This document shows positions 28,424-35,635 of a stretch of DNA of 64,000 nt, one piece after another (the stretch's first letter is position 1; the number at the start of each line of letters is the position of its first letter). Made by a program: the position numbers and the translations under genes. Origin of the DNA: Nitrosospira sp. Nsp11 (lineage in GTDB: Bacteria; Pseudomonadota; Gammaproteobacteria; Burkholderiales; Nitrosomonadaceae); NCBI RefSeq assembly GCF_900142705.1, contig NZ_FRBV01000003.1:62001-126000 (forward strand), in the 5' to 3' direction. A model generated the notes under the pieces. The model searched no databases. It saw only the letters and a program-made list of their open reading frames with translations, and was not told the origin of the DNA.

Positions 28424-28520
28424 CTCACCTATATAACTTCACCCCTTATCGTGAACATGATGGCGCCTAACTGAAGCAACTTCGGTCCAAATGAAAAAGT
28501 TAAGCGTTCCGGCAAAACAA

Positions 28521-28575
28521 CGGGAGGTACTTAAACAAGTACCTCCCGCAGAATTAATGTTCCCGAAACGGGAAC
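28521..28575. terminator. Two consecutive perfect hairpins
   Basis: CGGGAGGTACTT at 28521-28532 pairs perfectly with 28537-28548 around the loop AAAC. A second hairpin, GTTCCCG-AAA-CGGGAAC, spans 28559-28575. They lie between convergent rsgA and the GGCT-like gene, and probably terminate transcription from both sides. No long T-run follows either stem. Confidence 0.55.
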
Positions 28576-28586
28576 TGGCTTTTGCC

Positions 28587-29171
28587 TTAGACTTCGTTGA
28601 CTACTGCCGCCCGACGCGCATCCATATCAACCTCGAATCGCGCTAGAGACAAATCACCGTACAACAGCGCTTCCCTCTCGGCGCAACGCTCTACATTGGC
28701 ATCGCCTTGCGCTTCAAATATCCGCAGCCATTCGACATATTCGTTCGGCAGGCCATGCTCGATAGCGCCCAGGACAACCATCGCCTTATGCCAGTGATAA
28801 GGCCGAAGCACGGCCTCTTTGTAACTCCCGGCAAAAGTCAACGCGGTGTGTGTGCCAGTTGACGTAACGACTGGAATATTCAGTTCGCTGTAGCCTGTTC
28901 CGAGGCCTTCCGCCTGATTCAGGCTTTCTCTATCCTTTATGCTTATCTTATAAAGAACGCCATAAACCCGGTTCCTCTGATTACCGGTTGCTTCGATATT
29001 GCTTTTCCCGGAACCGTCACGACTGACCTTTCCAAAGGTAAACCTGTTTCCTTCGATGAAGCCAATGTCTACCGCTACTGCTGATGGCGCGATATTCGAG
29101 GCGTTTATTCTGCGAGAGAACATGTTCGCCCCGTAAGCGAAATAAAGAAATGTGTTAGTCGATGTTAGCAT
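28587..29171 (-). CDS. Gamma-glutamylcyclotransferase-fold protein
   Basis: This 194-aa protein has the GGCT/AIG2-like fold. The substrate loop is YFAYGANMFSRRI, matching the Y-x-x-YGSN-like motif near the N-terminus. VYGVLYKIS and LNQAEGLGTGYSELNIPV carry the expected catalytic Glu. Later YKEAVLRPYHWHKAMVVLGAIEHGLP matches family members, which act on gamma-glutamyl amines or as cyclotransferases. The substrate here is unknown. It is a single gene with a long AT-rich upstream region containing repeated TTCACAAAT-like motifs. Confidence 0.75.
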   Translation of the reverse strand: MLTSTNTFLYFAYGANMFSRRINASNIAPSAVAVDIGFIEGNRFTFGKVSRDGSGKSNIEATGNQRNRVYGVLYKISIKDRESLNQAEGLGTGYSELNIPVVTSTGTHTALTFAGSYKEAVLRPYHWHKAMVVLGAIEHGLPNEYVEWLRIFEAQGDANVERCAEREALLYGDLSLARFEVDMDARRAAVVNEV

Positions 29172-29555
29172 GATGGAAATGCCTATAAATAGGTTAGCTG
29201 GTTAAAAGTAAAACGCCCAAGTTTTGCATGTATAACTCGTCACTTAATGACAACGTGTTACTGACGGTATGACAACCAGGGTAAGAATTACGCTTTCATG
29301 CCGATCTTTTACACCGAGATGAACACTTGCTTCGTCCATCCTATAAAGAAGCTCGACCACCAAATCGCACTTCCCTGACATTTTTTCCCCTCTTGAATCG
29401 CTTGTAGGAACATTTTTAAGCGGACTAAGGGTATTTAACTACTTCACAAATACTTGACAAATAGTATATACATTTTTCACAAATTCACAACTATTTTATG
29501 CATTCACCACAAATTCTTCACATCCTGGATAAAAATTTTTTAATCTTACGGGCGC
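29172..29555. other. AT-rich intergenic with repeated TTCACAA motifs
   Basis: No gene is seen. The motif TTCACAAAT occurs at 29443-29451 and 29476-29484, TTCACAA again at 29484-29490, and TTCACC/TTCACA variants to about 29522. The same motif in reverse (TTTGTGAAG, TGTGAAG) recurs at 31699-31757 and about 35540-35575. It may be a binding site shared by the carbon-transport region. Confidence 0.4.
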
Positions 29556-29990
29556 CTAGTGGGGCCGGACCAACAAAATTGAAATTTCGACATCTTTTAC
29601 CAGTTGCTCCGCCACAGAGCCAGTAACCAAGCGCTCCAGGCCGCGGCGGCCTTCCGTACCCACAACGACCAGGTCAGCGCCCCATTCCGTAACGGCAGCG
29701 GCGATGGCCTCCACGATAGCAGTCCGGCCGTATCTTTCTTCTGCTTCCAGTAAACGAGTCTCCACTATAGGCGTTGCACTGGTAGTAGCCGTTGTCCTGG
29801 CACGTTCCAGCAGCGCCGCTCCGGCTTTCCGGTTATTAACCTCATCATCGTCGATCCCCTTCATCCCTTTCGTCACAGTATGGACGATGCATAGTACGGC
29901 TGCATCGGTAGCTGCAATATACTGGGCCTCCTCCAATGCGATCCGGGAAATTTCATCGTCGGCGATAGCTACCATGATCTTCTTGTACAT
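29556..29990 (-). CDS. Universal stress protein, UspA family
   Basis: This is a 144-aa single Usp domain. The C-terminal ATP-binding signature G-x2-G-x9-G-S/T is present (VVVGTEGRRGLERLVTGSVAEQLV), so it is probably of the nucleotide-binding class. The N-terminal KIMVAIADDEISRIALEEAQ is typical. The start has AAGGAG five bases upstream. It lies 77 nt downstream of the SulP-type permease on the same strand, so the two are probably cotranscribed. Usp partners of SulP transporters are common and suggest energy- or stress-linked control of transport. Confidence 0.92.
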   Translation of the reverse strand: MYKKIMVAIADDEISRIALEEAQYIAATDAAVLCIVHTVTKGMKGIDDDEVNNRKAGAALLERARTTATTSATPIVETRLLEAEERYGRTAIVEAIAAAVTEWGADLVVVGTEGRRGLERLVTGSVAEQLVKDVEISILLVRPH

Positions 29991-30067
29991 TAAGACTCCT
30001 TTTATAGGTGATTTATAAAAAGGGGCGGCATCAGTGCCCGCCCCAATTAAATTGTATCCCCGGTCAG

Positions 30068-31414
30068 CTAGTCAGCGGTGCCGCCTGTCGAAAATTTCTC
30101 GAAATATTTCTTGATGATGACCTTGCTCGGTATCTTGCCAGCCTGTTGAAAAACCAGGTAGTTGATAAGCCCATGAACCGCTAGTGCTACCAGCATGCCT
30201 TCGAAGATACCTATCTTGAAGACCAGCAAGGCAGTAAGAACTGAAAGCATCAACGCATATTGTCCGTAGTTTGCGACGTGCCACAATCCCATGACCATTT
30301 TCCAGCCCGAGAAAATCATGATTGCGGCCAGCGAGAACTTCGGCAAATACTCAAGATAGTGCGAATTGAAGAAGAAGAAGAGAACGACCAAACCGACGAT
30401 GGCATTCGAAAACTTGGTATATGCCCCGGCCAGTCTATTGGTGGTGCTTTTAGCCAGTCCGTCCAAATTGGTCATGCCACCAAAAAAACTCGCGCCCATA
30501 TTGCTTATCCAGATAGACCACAAGCTGTTATTGGTGTTGCATTTGCGCCCCAGCGGATCTATTTTTTCGATCGCGGCGTTGCTCATTACCTGCTCTATCA
30601 CATCGATCGTGGCAAGCATCGCGGCGAACCCCACGATATACACCCACATCATTGCGCTCTCGATGTGCGGCATCGGGAGGGAAAGCGTAAACGGAACGTC
30701 CTCCACGAATAGCATGGACAACGGCAAGAATTGAGCCAGCACGATACTTGCTATTATTAGCAAGAAGTAAGGAATTGCGGGCTTTGTATCCTTGAATTTT
30801 GAAAACAGGTATACAAACCCGGCGAAACCGACTATCGATATAAGCACGATCTGGATGCGTGCCTCGTTCCAGAATACATCGGCTGTTTCCTGGTCTGCCG
30901 GTATCTCATAACAAAATGTAGCAAATTTGAGACCTATCTTCAGGCCCACTCCCGCCAACAGACCTTCTACGAGATAAACCGGCACCGCCTGCAAAATATA
31001 CCGCTGCCAATTGTATTTCCATACGACCGCTTGCATGGTGGCAGTCAGGAAAATGACAAAAGCCATATTTTCTATACCGAAAGCATGAACGCCCATCGCC
31101 AAAGCAGGCGCGAGACCTGCCGCCACCCCCGGCACGCCGATATAATTGCCCGGCTTGAAAAAAGCATTGACCCATCCGATGAAACAGGCAAAAACGACCG
31201 TCGCCAGCGCTACTTTGATAGGATACTCCGACATCATGGCAATGCCGATCGATAGCGGGACCGCCATGGTTCCAGTTATAATTCCAGCCTGAACGTCGCG
31301 AGCGAGATACTTGACCTGAAACCCTGCCGACCCTGGCGCGACAACTTCTTCCGGGGTGGCAGCGGGCACATGATCGTCGGTTGACAGCGACTTATCGATA
31401 GTAGATGAACTCAT
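30068..31414 (-). CDS. SulP-family anion permease (putative bicarbonate transporter)
   Basis: This 448-aa multi-spanning permease has about 11-12 hydrophobic segments. The SulP core opens with LARDVQAGIITGTMAVPLSIGIAMMS and continues YIGVPGVAAGLAPALAMG. The usual cytoplasmic STAS domain is absent: the chain ends shortly after the last membrane segment. Substrates in the family include sulfate, bicarbonate and other anions. The neighbouring UspA, SbtA and PII-like genes favour bicarbonate, but this is inference. AAGGAAGG precedes the ATG. Confidence 0.8.
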   Translation of the reverse strand: MSSSTIDKSLSTDDHVPAATPEEVVAPGSAGFQVKYLARDVQAGIITGTMAVPLSIGIAMMSEYPIKVALATVVFACFIGWVNAFFKPGNYIGVPGVAAGLAPALAMGVHAFGIENMAFVIFLTATMQAVVWKYNWQRYILQAVPVYLVEGLLAGVGLKIGLKFATFCYEIPADQETADVFWNEARIQIVLISIVGFAGFVYLFSKFKDTKPAIPYFLLIIASIVLAQFLPLSMLFVEDVPFTLSLPMPHIESAMMWVYIVGFAAMLATIDVIEQVMSNAAIEKIDPLGRKCNTNNSLWSIWISNMGASFFGGMTNLDGLAKSTTNRLAGAYTKFSNAIVGLVVLFFFFNSHYLEYLPKFSLAAIMIFSGWKMVMGLWHVANYGQYALMLSVLTALLVFKIGIFEGMLVALAVHGLINYLVFQQAGKIPSKVIIKKYFEKFSTGGTAD

Positions 31415-31640
31415 GGTACCTATCCTTCCTTTTTAAAAAATTTAAACATAACTTCAAACGAAGAAAAAACTGAGAGGGACCTGCTTTCCGGCGGTTGTTC
31501 GACGTCTGCTCAATTTCGTCATAAGTAAAAAACAGCTGATCTGGAAGTAACCTGAAGTCCTTAACTGGCTTGCCCACAATCAGATGCTGAAGCGTTTGCT
31601 TAGCCGGCTTTGGCAGCCGCTTTTGCAGCGGATTCAACAT
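31392..31640 (-). CDS. Hypothetical small basic protein, doubtful
   Basis: This is an 82-codon frame starting ATG with TAGAG upstream, ending inside the first codons of the SulP gene (23-nt overlap). The N-terminal two thirds (MLNPLQKRLPKPAKQTLQ and on) look protein-like; the C-terminus, rich in Arg, Lys and aromatic residues, does not. No family was recognised. It may be a real leader gene or just an open frame across the SulP promoter region. Confidence 0.25.
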   Translation of the reverse strand: MLNPLQKRLPKPAKQTLQHLIVGKPVKDFRLLPDQLFFTYDEIEQTSNNRRKAGPSQFFLRLKLCLNFLKRKDRYHEFIYYR

Positions 31641-32515
31641 TTAAATCTCTACAAATCCATTAAGGCATTAAAAGCAACGCTAACATAGCACCAGCGATGT
31701 GAAGAATATGTCTGTTAAATGTCAAGAATTTGTGAAGTTTTAAATATCTACTTCACATCACGCAAAAGCGGGTTTGCTCATTCTTGTGCCAATATGCGTT
31801 TAAGTCGTTTTTATACAGCTACTTAACTGATAATAATTTCTGGATATGACACGCTTTGAATCGATGGTATTTGTGACATATGTCAATTTTATGTAGGTAA
31901 ATCGGAATTACCGCATAAGGAGTAAACGCGCGTCCAAGCCCAATTAAATGGAAGGTGTGCGTTAACCGAAAAAGAATTGAGATAGTATTCGGGCTGAAGC
32001 CCTACTATGCTTTGGTGCGGTGATTTGGGCCGACGACGTGATCCCGCGAAATAGCTCTGAGATCAACTGTATCCTGGAAAAGCTGCCATAGTCACGTGCC
32101 GTTTTTTCCGGTTCACGTGGACTTGGGGACTTGGGCGGGGATGCATTTAACCTGAATCGGCCCCAGCCGCTCATTTTTCAGCTCGCTTGTCAGCTCATTG
32201 TCAACCAAGTGCTAAATTGAAAAGAGATTTTTGTACCCATCCATCTGCCGGATCAGGTTTAAGAAGGACCTGCTCAGGTGGTGAATACTGCCTGTTCCTT
32301 GTTGAGCCGAACCACAATTTTCCCTGTTTCTCAAAGGCGTGCGGGGGCAAGGTCAGGCACACGATGAATCTGGGTAAGTGGGGTGGAAGGTGTGACGGTA
32401 AATCCGATGGGCTACCCATTGAGGCAGAGTGGCCTCTCCAGAAGATGGCGTAGACCAGGAGAGAGCAGGCGCCCGAAGCGCGGCCGCGGCAATTCGATCG
32501 TGCGCAATCCCGACT
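31641..32515. other. Long non-coding or decayed stretch
   Basis: No supported gene lies here. It holds TGTGAAG copies at 31699 and 31731, the latter inverted as ACTTCACA at 31750-31757. The perfect 12-bp palindrome TGACATATGTCA sits at 31874-31885, inside a sequence like FNR/DNR-type sites. The part from 31960 is GC-richer and has short frames on both strands, looking like eroded mobile DNA next to the IS630-like fragment. AACCTGAATCGG at 32149 and CCGGATCAGGTT at 32248 may be diverged ends of the repeat found at 24998. Confidence 0.4.
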
Positions 32516-33022
32516 TCACGCTTCTGGATTATTTTTCTTCTGACCCGTTCTTTGCGGTGGATGCATGGCCGTTGCATCTGTTTTTACGTGGTGCGCCAGC
32601 TTTGACCATCCATGGCGGCGAAGCAACTGATATACCGTCGATGTCGACACGGACCCGCCTACGCATCTTTCAAGTTCGGCTTTCAATTCGTGTATAGGAA
32701 GAGCGCCCGAGGCCTGGGCTTGGGTAACGAATGGAGCGAGAAACTGTACTTCTTCATCGAGACTCATTCGTGCGTGATTGCGCAGTCCCTTTTTTGTTTT
32801 GACCTGTTCAGCGCCGGCCTCAATTCGCTGAAACCGCGTCCGCAGTTTTCCCGTTCTACTTTTAGATAAACCGATGATGACGGCTGTCTGTTCCAATGAC
32901 AGCCCGAATTCCAGCGGAAGAAGTAATGCCTGAGCAGCACGCAACGCCTCGACTGTTTTGGCTGAGGCGATTTTTTCCTTCGCCACTTCCACAAACTCCC
33001 GTCCTGTCGCAGGTCTCGCCAT
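32516..33022 (-). pseudogene. IS630-like transposase, N-terminal half only
   Basis: The 168-aa frame has two DNA-binding parts typical of IS630-family transposases. A helix-turn-helix lies at about residues 40-70 (LSLEQTAVIIGLSKSRTGKLRTRF). A winged-helix region lies near 120-150 (GGSVSTSTVYQLLRRHGWSKLAHH). The catalytic DDE domain that should follow is missing: the frame stops right after GQKKNNPEA and nothing similar continues downstream. It is therefore a remnant, or one half of a split transposase. No terminal inverted repeats were found. A start at 33022 (MARPATGREFVEVAK) fits the family; an in-frame GTG lies at 33073. Confidence 0.65.
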
Positions 33023-33553
33023 TTGTATTCTCAACTCAGGTTTATACCGAATAATTCGGCTAACTTCAGCCACAATTCAATTTCGCCAGCAGGTTGATCA
33101 ATTAGTTGGATCTCGATCGTTAAACTCGAATCAGGAAACTACAGTCAGCTTGCGAGTCAAGCCATCCTTCACTCCATCTTCCGATTCGGCCGCCCAAGAC
33201 GCCAATTCCCTTGAGAACGCGGCCTTACCATCTTTCATACCTTTTGGATTGAAGTGCGAAATCCATAAAATCCGTTCCCTGCACCGACTGGAACGAATCA
33301 GTTCCCCGGCTGTTGCGTTCGATATAAGCCGGGGAATTTGATGGCGCCCGGTCAGGAGTAGTTGCCATAATTATTAATAAGCCGGACGGCGGGAGAGCCG
33401 AAAGCCAACTAGCAACGTCTTTTCGGGAATTGATGATTTGGCATAATCAACTCCTTAGGTTATTAGAAACTGGCAATGGTCGGTTTAAAAACTCAAAAAG
33501 GCGCATTCTCTTTCTTCTTACTTCATATCCTTGAAGCGCCACGCTAAGACGGA
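33023..33553. other. Intergenic stretch, probable gene debris
   Basis: No complete gene is seen. A minus-strand frame without a proper start runs from about 33375 down to about 33130, ending LTRKLTVVS. It reads protein-like (RILWISHFNPKGMKDGKAAF in its middle) but was not recognised. It sits beside the IS630-like fragment and may be a remnant. Confidence 0.35.
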
Positions 33554-33883
33554 TCAATAGGAAGCTGCAGGCCCTATAACCCATTTGCAGTCCGACATCA
33601 GGCACATTCCGCCATATTCTTTCAGTTTTGGACGAAGCGCCATCACCACTCTCTCAGCCTGCTTTTCTTCGCAAGCCAGAATCACTATGGCATTTCTTTC
33701 CTCCAGAGCAATGTCATCCGGGCGCCGCTCGCCGCGCGATCCAAGGCCACCTCCATGTCTCATGAACGTGTAGCCGCGCACATCGACTGTTCGTAACAAG
33801 GCAATCAGATCACCGAGTTTTTCTTCATCGATGACGATCTCTATGCGTATCATCGAAATTAAAACGTCTGCTCTATTAAACAT
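33554..33883 (-). CDS. PII-like protein, CPII/SbtB type
   Basis: This 109-aa protein has the PII-like ferredoxin fold pattern. It opens IRIEIVIDEEKLGDLIALLRTVDVRGYTFMRHGGGLGSRGERR, where the second half corresponds to a short T-loop. It continues NAIVILACEEKQAERVVMALRPKLKEYGGMCLMSDCKW. The end CLMSDC recalls the C-terminal cysteine loop of carbon-linked PII-like proteins. SbtB and the Thiomonas CPII protein bind adenyl nucleotides, and CPII responds to bicarbonate. Lying 128 nt downstream of sbtA on the same strand, it probably controls that transporter. GGAGAG six bases before the ATG supports the start. Confidence 0.8.
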   Translation of the reverse strand: MFNRADVLISMIRIEIVIDEEKLGDLIALLRTVDVRGYTFMRHGGGLGSRGERRPDDIALEERNAIVILACEEKQAERVVMALRPKLKEYGGMCLMSDCKWVIGPAASY

Positions 33884-34011
33884 GGTTTCTCTCCCCAGAA
33901 TATTTATGCGTTGATAGTCGGATTTGAATACTCAGCCGGGCCGAAATACTTCTTGAAAGGATTTCAATGAATTGATGAATCACCCCCAGATAACAGCGGC
34001 ATCCGTTTTCG

Positions 34012-34992
34012 CTACACACCCGCCAGATACTGGGCGGCACCGTAATACAAGGGAATACCGATTACCACATTAAACGGAAAAGTCACGCCGAGTGACAGAG
34101 TCAGGTAAAAAGATGGATTAGCCTCCGGCACAGCCAGGCGCATCGCAGGCGGCACGGCGATATAGGAGCAACTCGCTGCAAGCACGGTGACCAGCGTGAC
34201 TCCGCCTACCGAGTATCCAAGCCAGAAGTGACCGACCATGAGGCCGCAAATCGCGCCGATCAGAGGCATCGCGATACCGAAACAGACGAGGAAGACCCCT
34301 ACCGCCTTAAATTCCGACAGCCTTTTTCCCGCTTCCATGCCCATATCGCACAGGAACAGGCACAAGGCGCCCATGAATATGGTTTCAAAAAACGGCTCGA
34401 TCTTGTGATAGCTTGGGTCCGAGACCACTGCACCTATTCCCATGGAGCAAAACAGCAAAAGAATACTGCCATTGGTGAAGGCTTCGCGCAGCAGGTGCAT
34501 ATACATCCCCTTCTCGCCCTTGGTAGCCCCCCCCATTACTTTCCGCGAATAACCGGCCAGCACCAGACCGATCATGATTGCGGGGGACTCCATGATTGCC
34601 AGCATGATGACCGGATAAGCTTCAAAGGTCACGCCGATGCCACCCAGGAACGCCACCGCCGTCATGTAAGTGCCCGCGCTCACCGAGCCGTAGTGCGCCG
34701 AAATTGCCGCGGCATTGAGCGGGTCGATCTTTCCAAGCCCCCGCAAAATAATATATGCGAGAATAGGCAAGCCAATACCAAACAGAAAAGCCGCTCCCAC
34801 GGCAGGCAGGGCATCGCCCATAGACCCCTGAGTCAGAGCCTTGCCGCCATGCAACCCGATACCTATCAGCAGATAAATAACGATCATCTTGTGCATATCG
34901 GGCGGAAATTTAAGATCCGATTTGATCACCTGCGCGAACATACCGAGGGCGAAAAATAGTATCGCCGGTACGAGAAGACTGGTAATTGACAT
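34012..34992 (-). CDS. sbtA: SbtA-type sodium-dependent bicarbonate transporter
   Basis: This 326-aa membrane protein of the SbtA family (formerly DUF897) has about ten hydrophobic segments in two inverted halves. Family sequences are LLIGIGLHGGKALTQGSMGDALPAVGAAFLFGIGLPILAYIILR, AAAISAHYGSVSAGTYMTAVAFL, ESPAIMIGLVLAG and the second-half AASCSYIAVPPAMRLAVPEANPSFYLTLSLGVTFPFNVVIGIPLY. In cyanobacteria SbtA imports bicarbonate with sodium. AAGGAGGG precedes the ATG. It is paired with a PII-like protein downstream, matching the sbtA-sbtB arrangement, and fits an autotroph with RuBisCO. Confidence 0.92.
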   Translation of the reverse strand: MSITSLLVPAILFFALGMFAQVIKSDLKFPPDMHKMIVIYLLIGIGLHGGKALTQGSMGDALPAVGAAFLFGIGLPILAYIILRGLGKIDPLNAAAISAHYGSVSAGTYMTAVAFLGGIGVTFEAYPVIMLAIMESPAIMIGLVLAGYSRKVMGGATKGEKGMYMHLLREAFTNGSILLLFCSMGIGAVVSDPSYHKIEPFFETIFMGALCLFLCDMGMEAGKRLSEFKAVGVFLVCFGIAMPLIGAICGLMVGHFWLGYSVGGVTLVTVLAASCSYIAVPPAMRLAVPEANPSFYLTLSLGVTFPFNVVIGIPLYYGAAQYLAGV

Positions 34993-35038
34993 GGTAAACC
35001 CTCCTTATGTAGTTATTAACCCACTTGAACTATTACGA

Positions 35039-35254
35039 TCACCCGGCCTTCAGGACCAGCCGCGATGGGCGCACTCGAGCCATTGGCTGGTATGTTCGAG
35101 CGGCCAGGAGCTCGATGGAGAGTACTTCACCGACTTGCGGGAAAGCAGCCGAGCCCGCAAGCGCGTAGAGGTTCCCGTCAACGAAGATCTTCGATCCGAT
35201 CTCCCCAACATTTCCACGGGGGTGGCGGAGTTCGCACTTTTCGCGGGCCTGTTC
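35039..35254 (-). pseudogene. Unrecognised C-terminal gene remnant
   Basis: A minus-strand frame of 71 codons is open between stops at 35255-35257 and 35039-35041, and contains no start codon. It reads convincingly as protein: KIFVDGNLYALAGSAAF, then QVGEVLSIELLAARTYQP, ending RLVLKAG. Other frames are also open here because of base composition, so this is a candidate only. The family was not recognised. Confidence 0.3.
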
Positions 35255-35284
35255 TCAGCACGGGACTTTTTTGCATCTCTCAAG

Positions 35285-35301
35285 TATATGACTGTCATAT
35301 A
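35285..35301. promoter_or_regulatory. Perfect 17-bp palindrome TATATGAC-T-GTCATATA
   Basis: TATATGAC at 35285-35292 and GTCATATA at 35294-35301 are exact inverted copies around one T. It lies about 300 bp upstream of sbtA. It could be an operator for sbtA or for the lost gene whose remnant lies between. The binding protein is unknown. Confidence 0.45.
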
Positions 35302-35635
35302 GCCCTCCGAAGGTGAATGAAAATTTCTGGAACGGTGACGGAATCGGTAACGATTCTTTGCTGGGTTCGCATTGGTTTATCCTTATTTGTAAATCAAAAA
35401 TGTATAGAATGGTGGAAGCTGCAGCGGTAACAATAGTTTTCTTAATACCAGTAAAATCATGGAACAACTCGTTGCTTTACGGCTGCGAAACAAACGTTAT
35501 AGTTGTGCTTCCATGAAGCACAGATTGCCACAACCCATGTGAAGAACCTGTCGCGGGGTTGTGATTAATTTGTGAAAGGCAAAAAAAGAACGATCACGAA
35601 GCGTGATGTTTTTGGAAACCGCAAATGCAGGAGGA

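Larger units (their letters stand above)
34993..35635. other. Long intergenic region upstream of sbtA
   Basis: The part next to sbtA should hold its promoter. The middle holds a decayed coding frame (35039-35254) and a 17-bp palindrome (35285-35301). The remainder to 35635 is AT-rich with two TGTGAA motifs near 35540 and 35571; no gene was seen. Confidence 0.4.
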
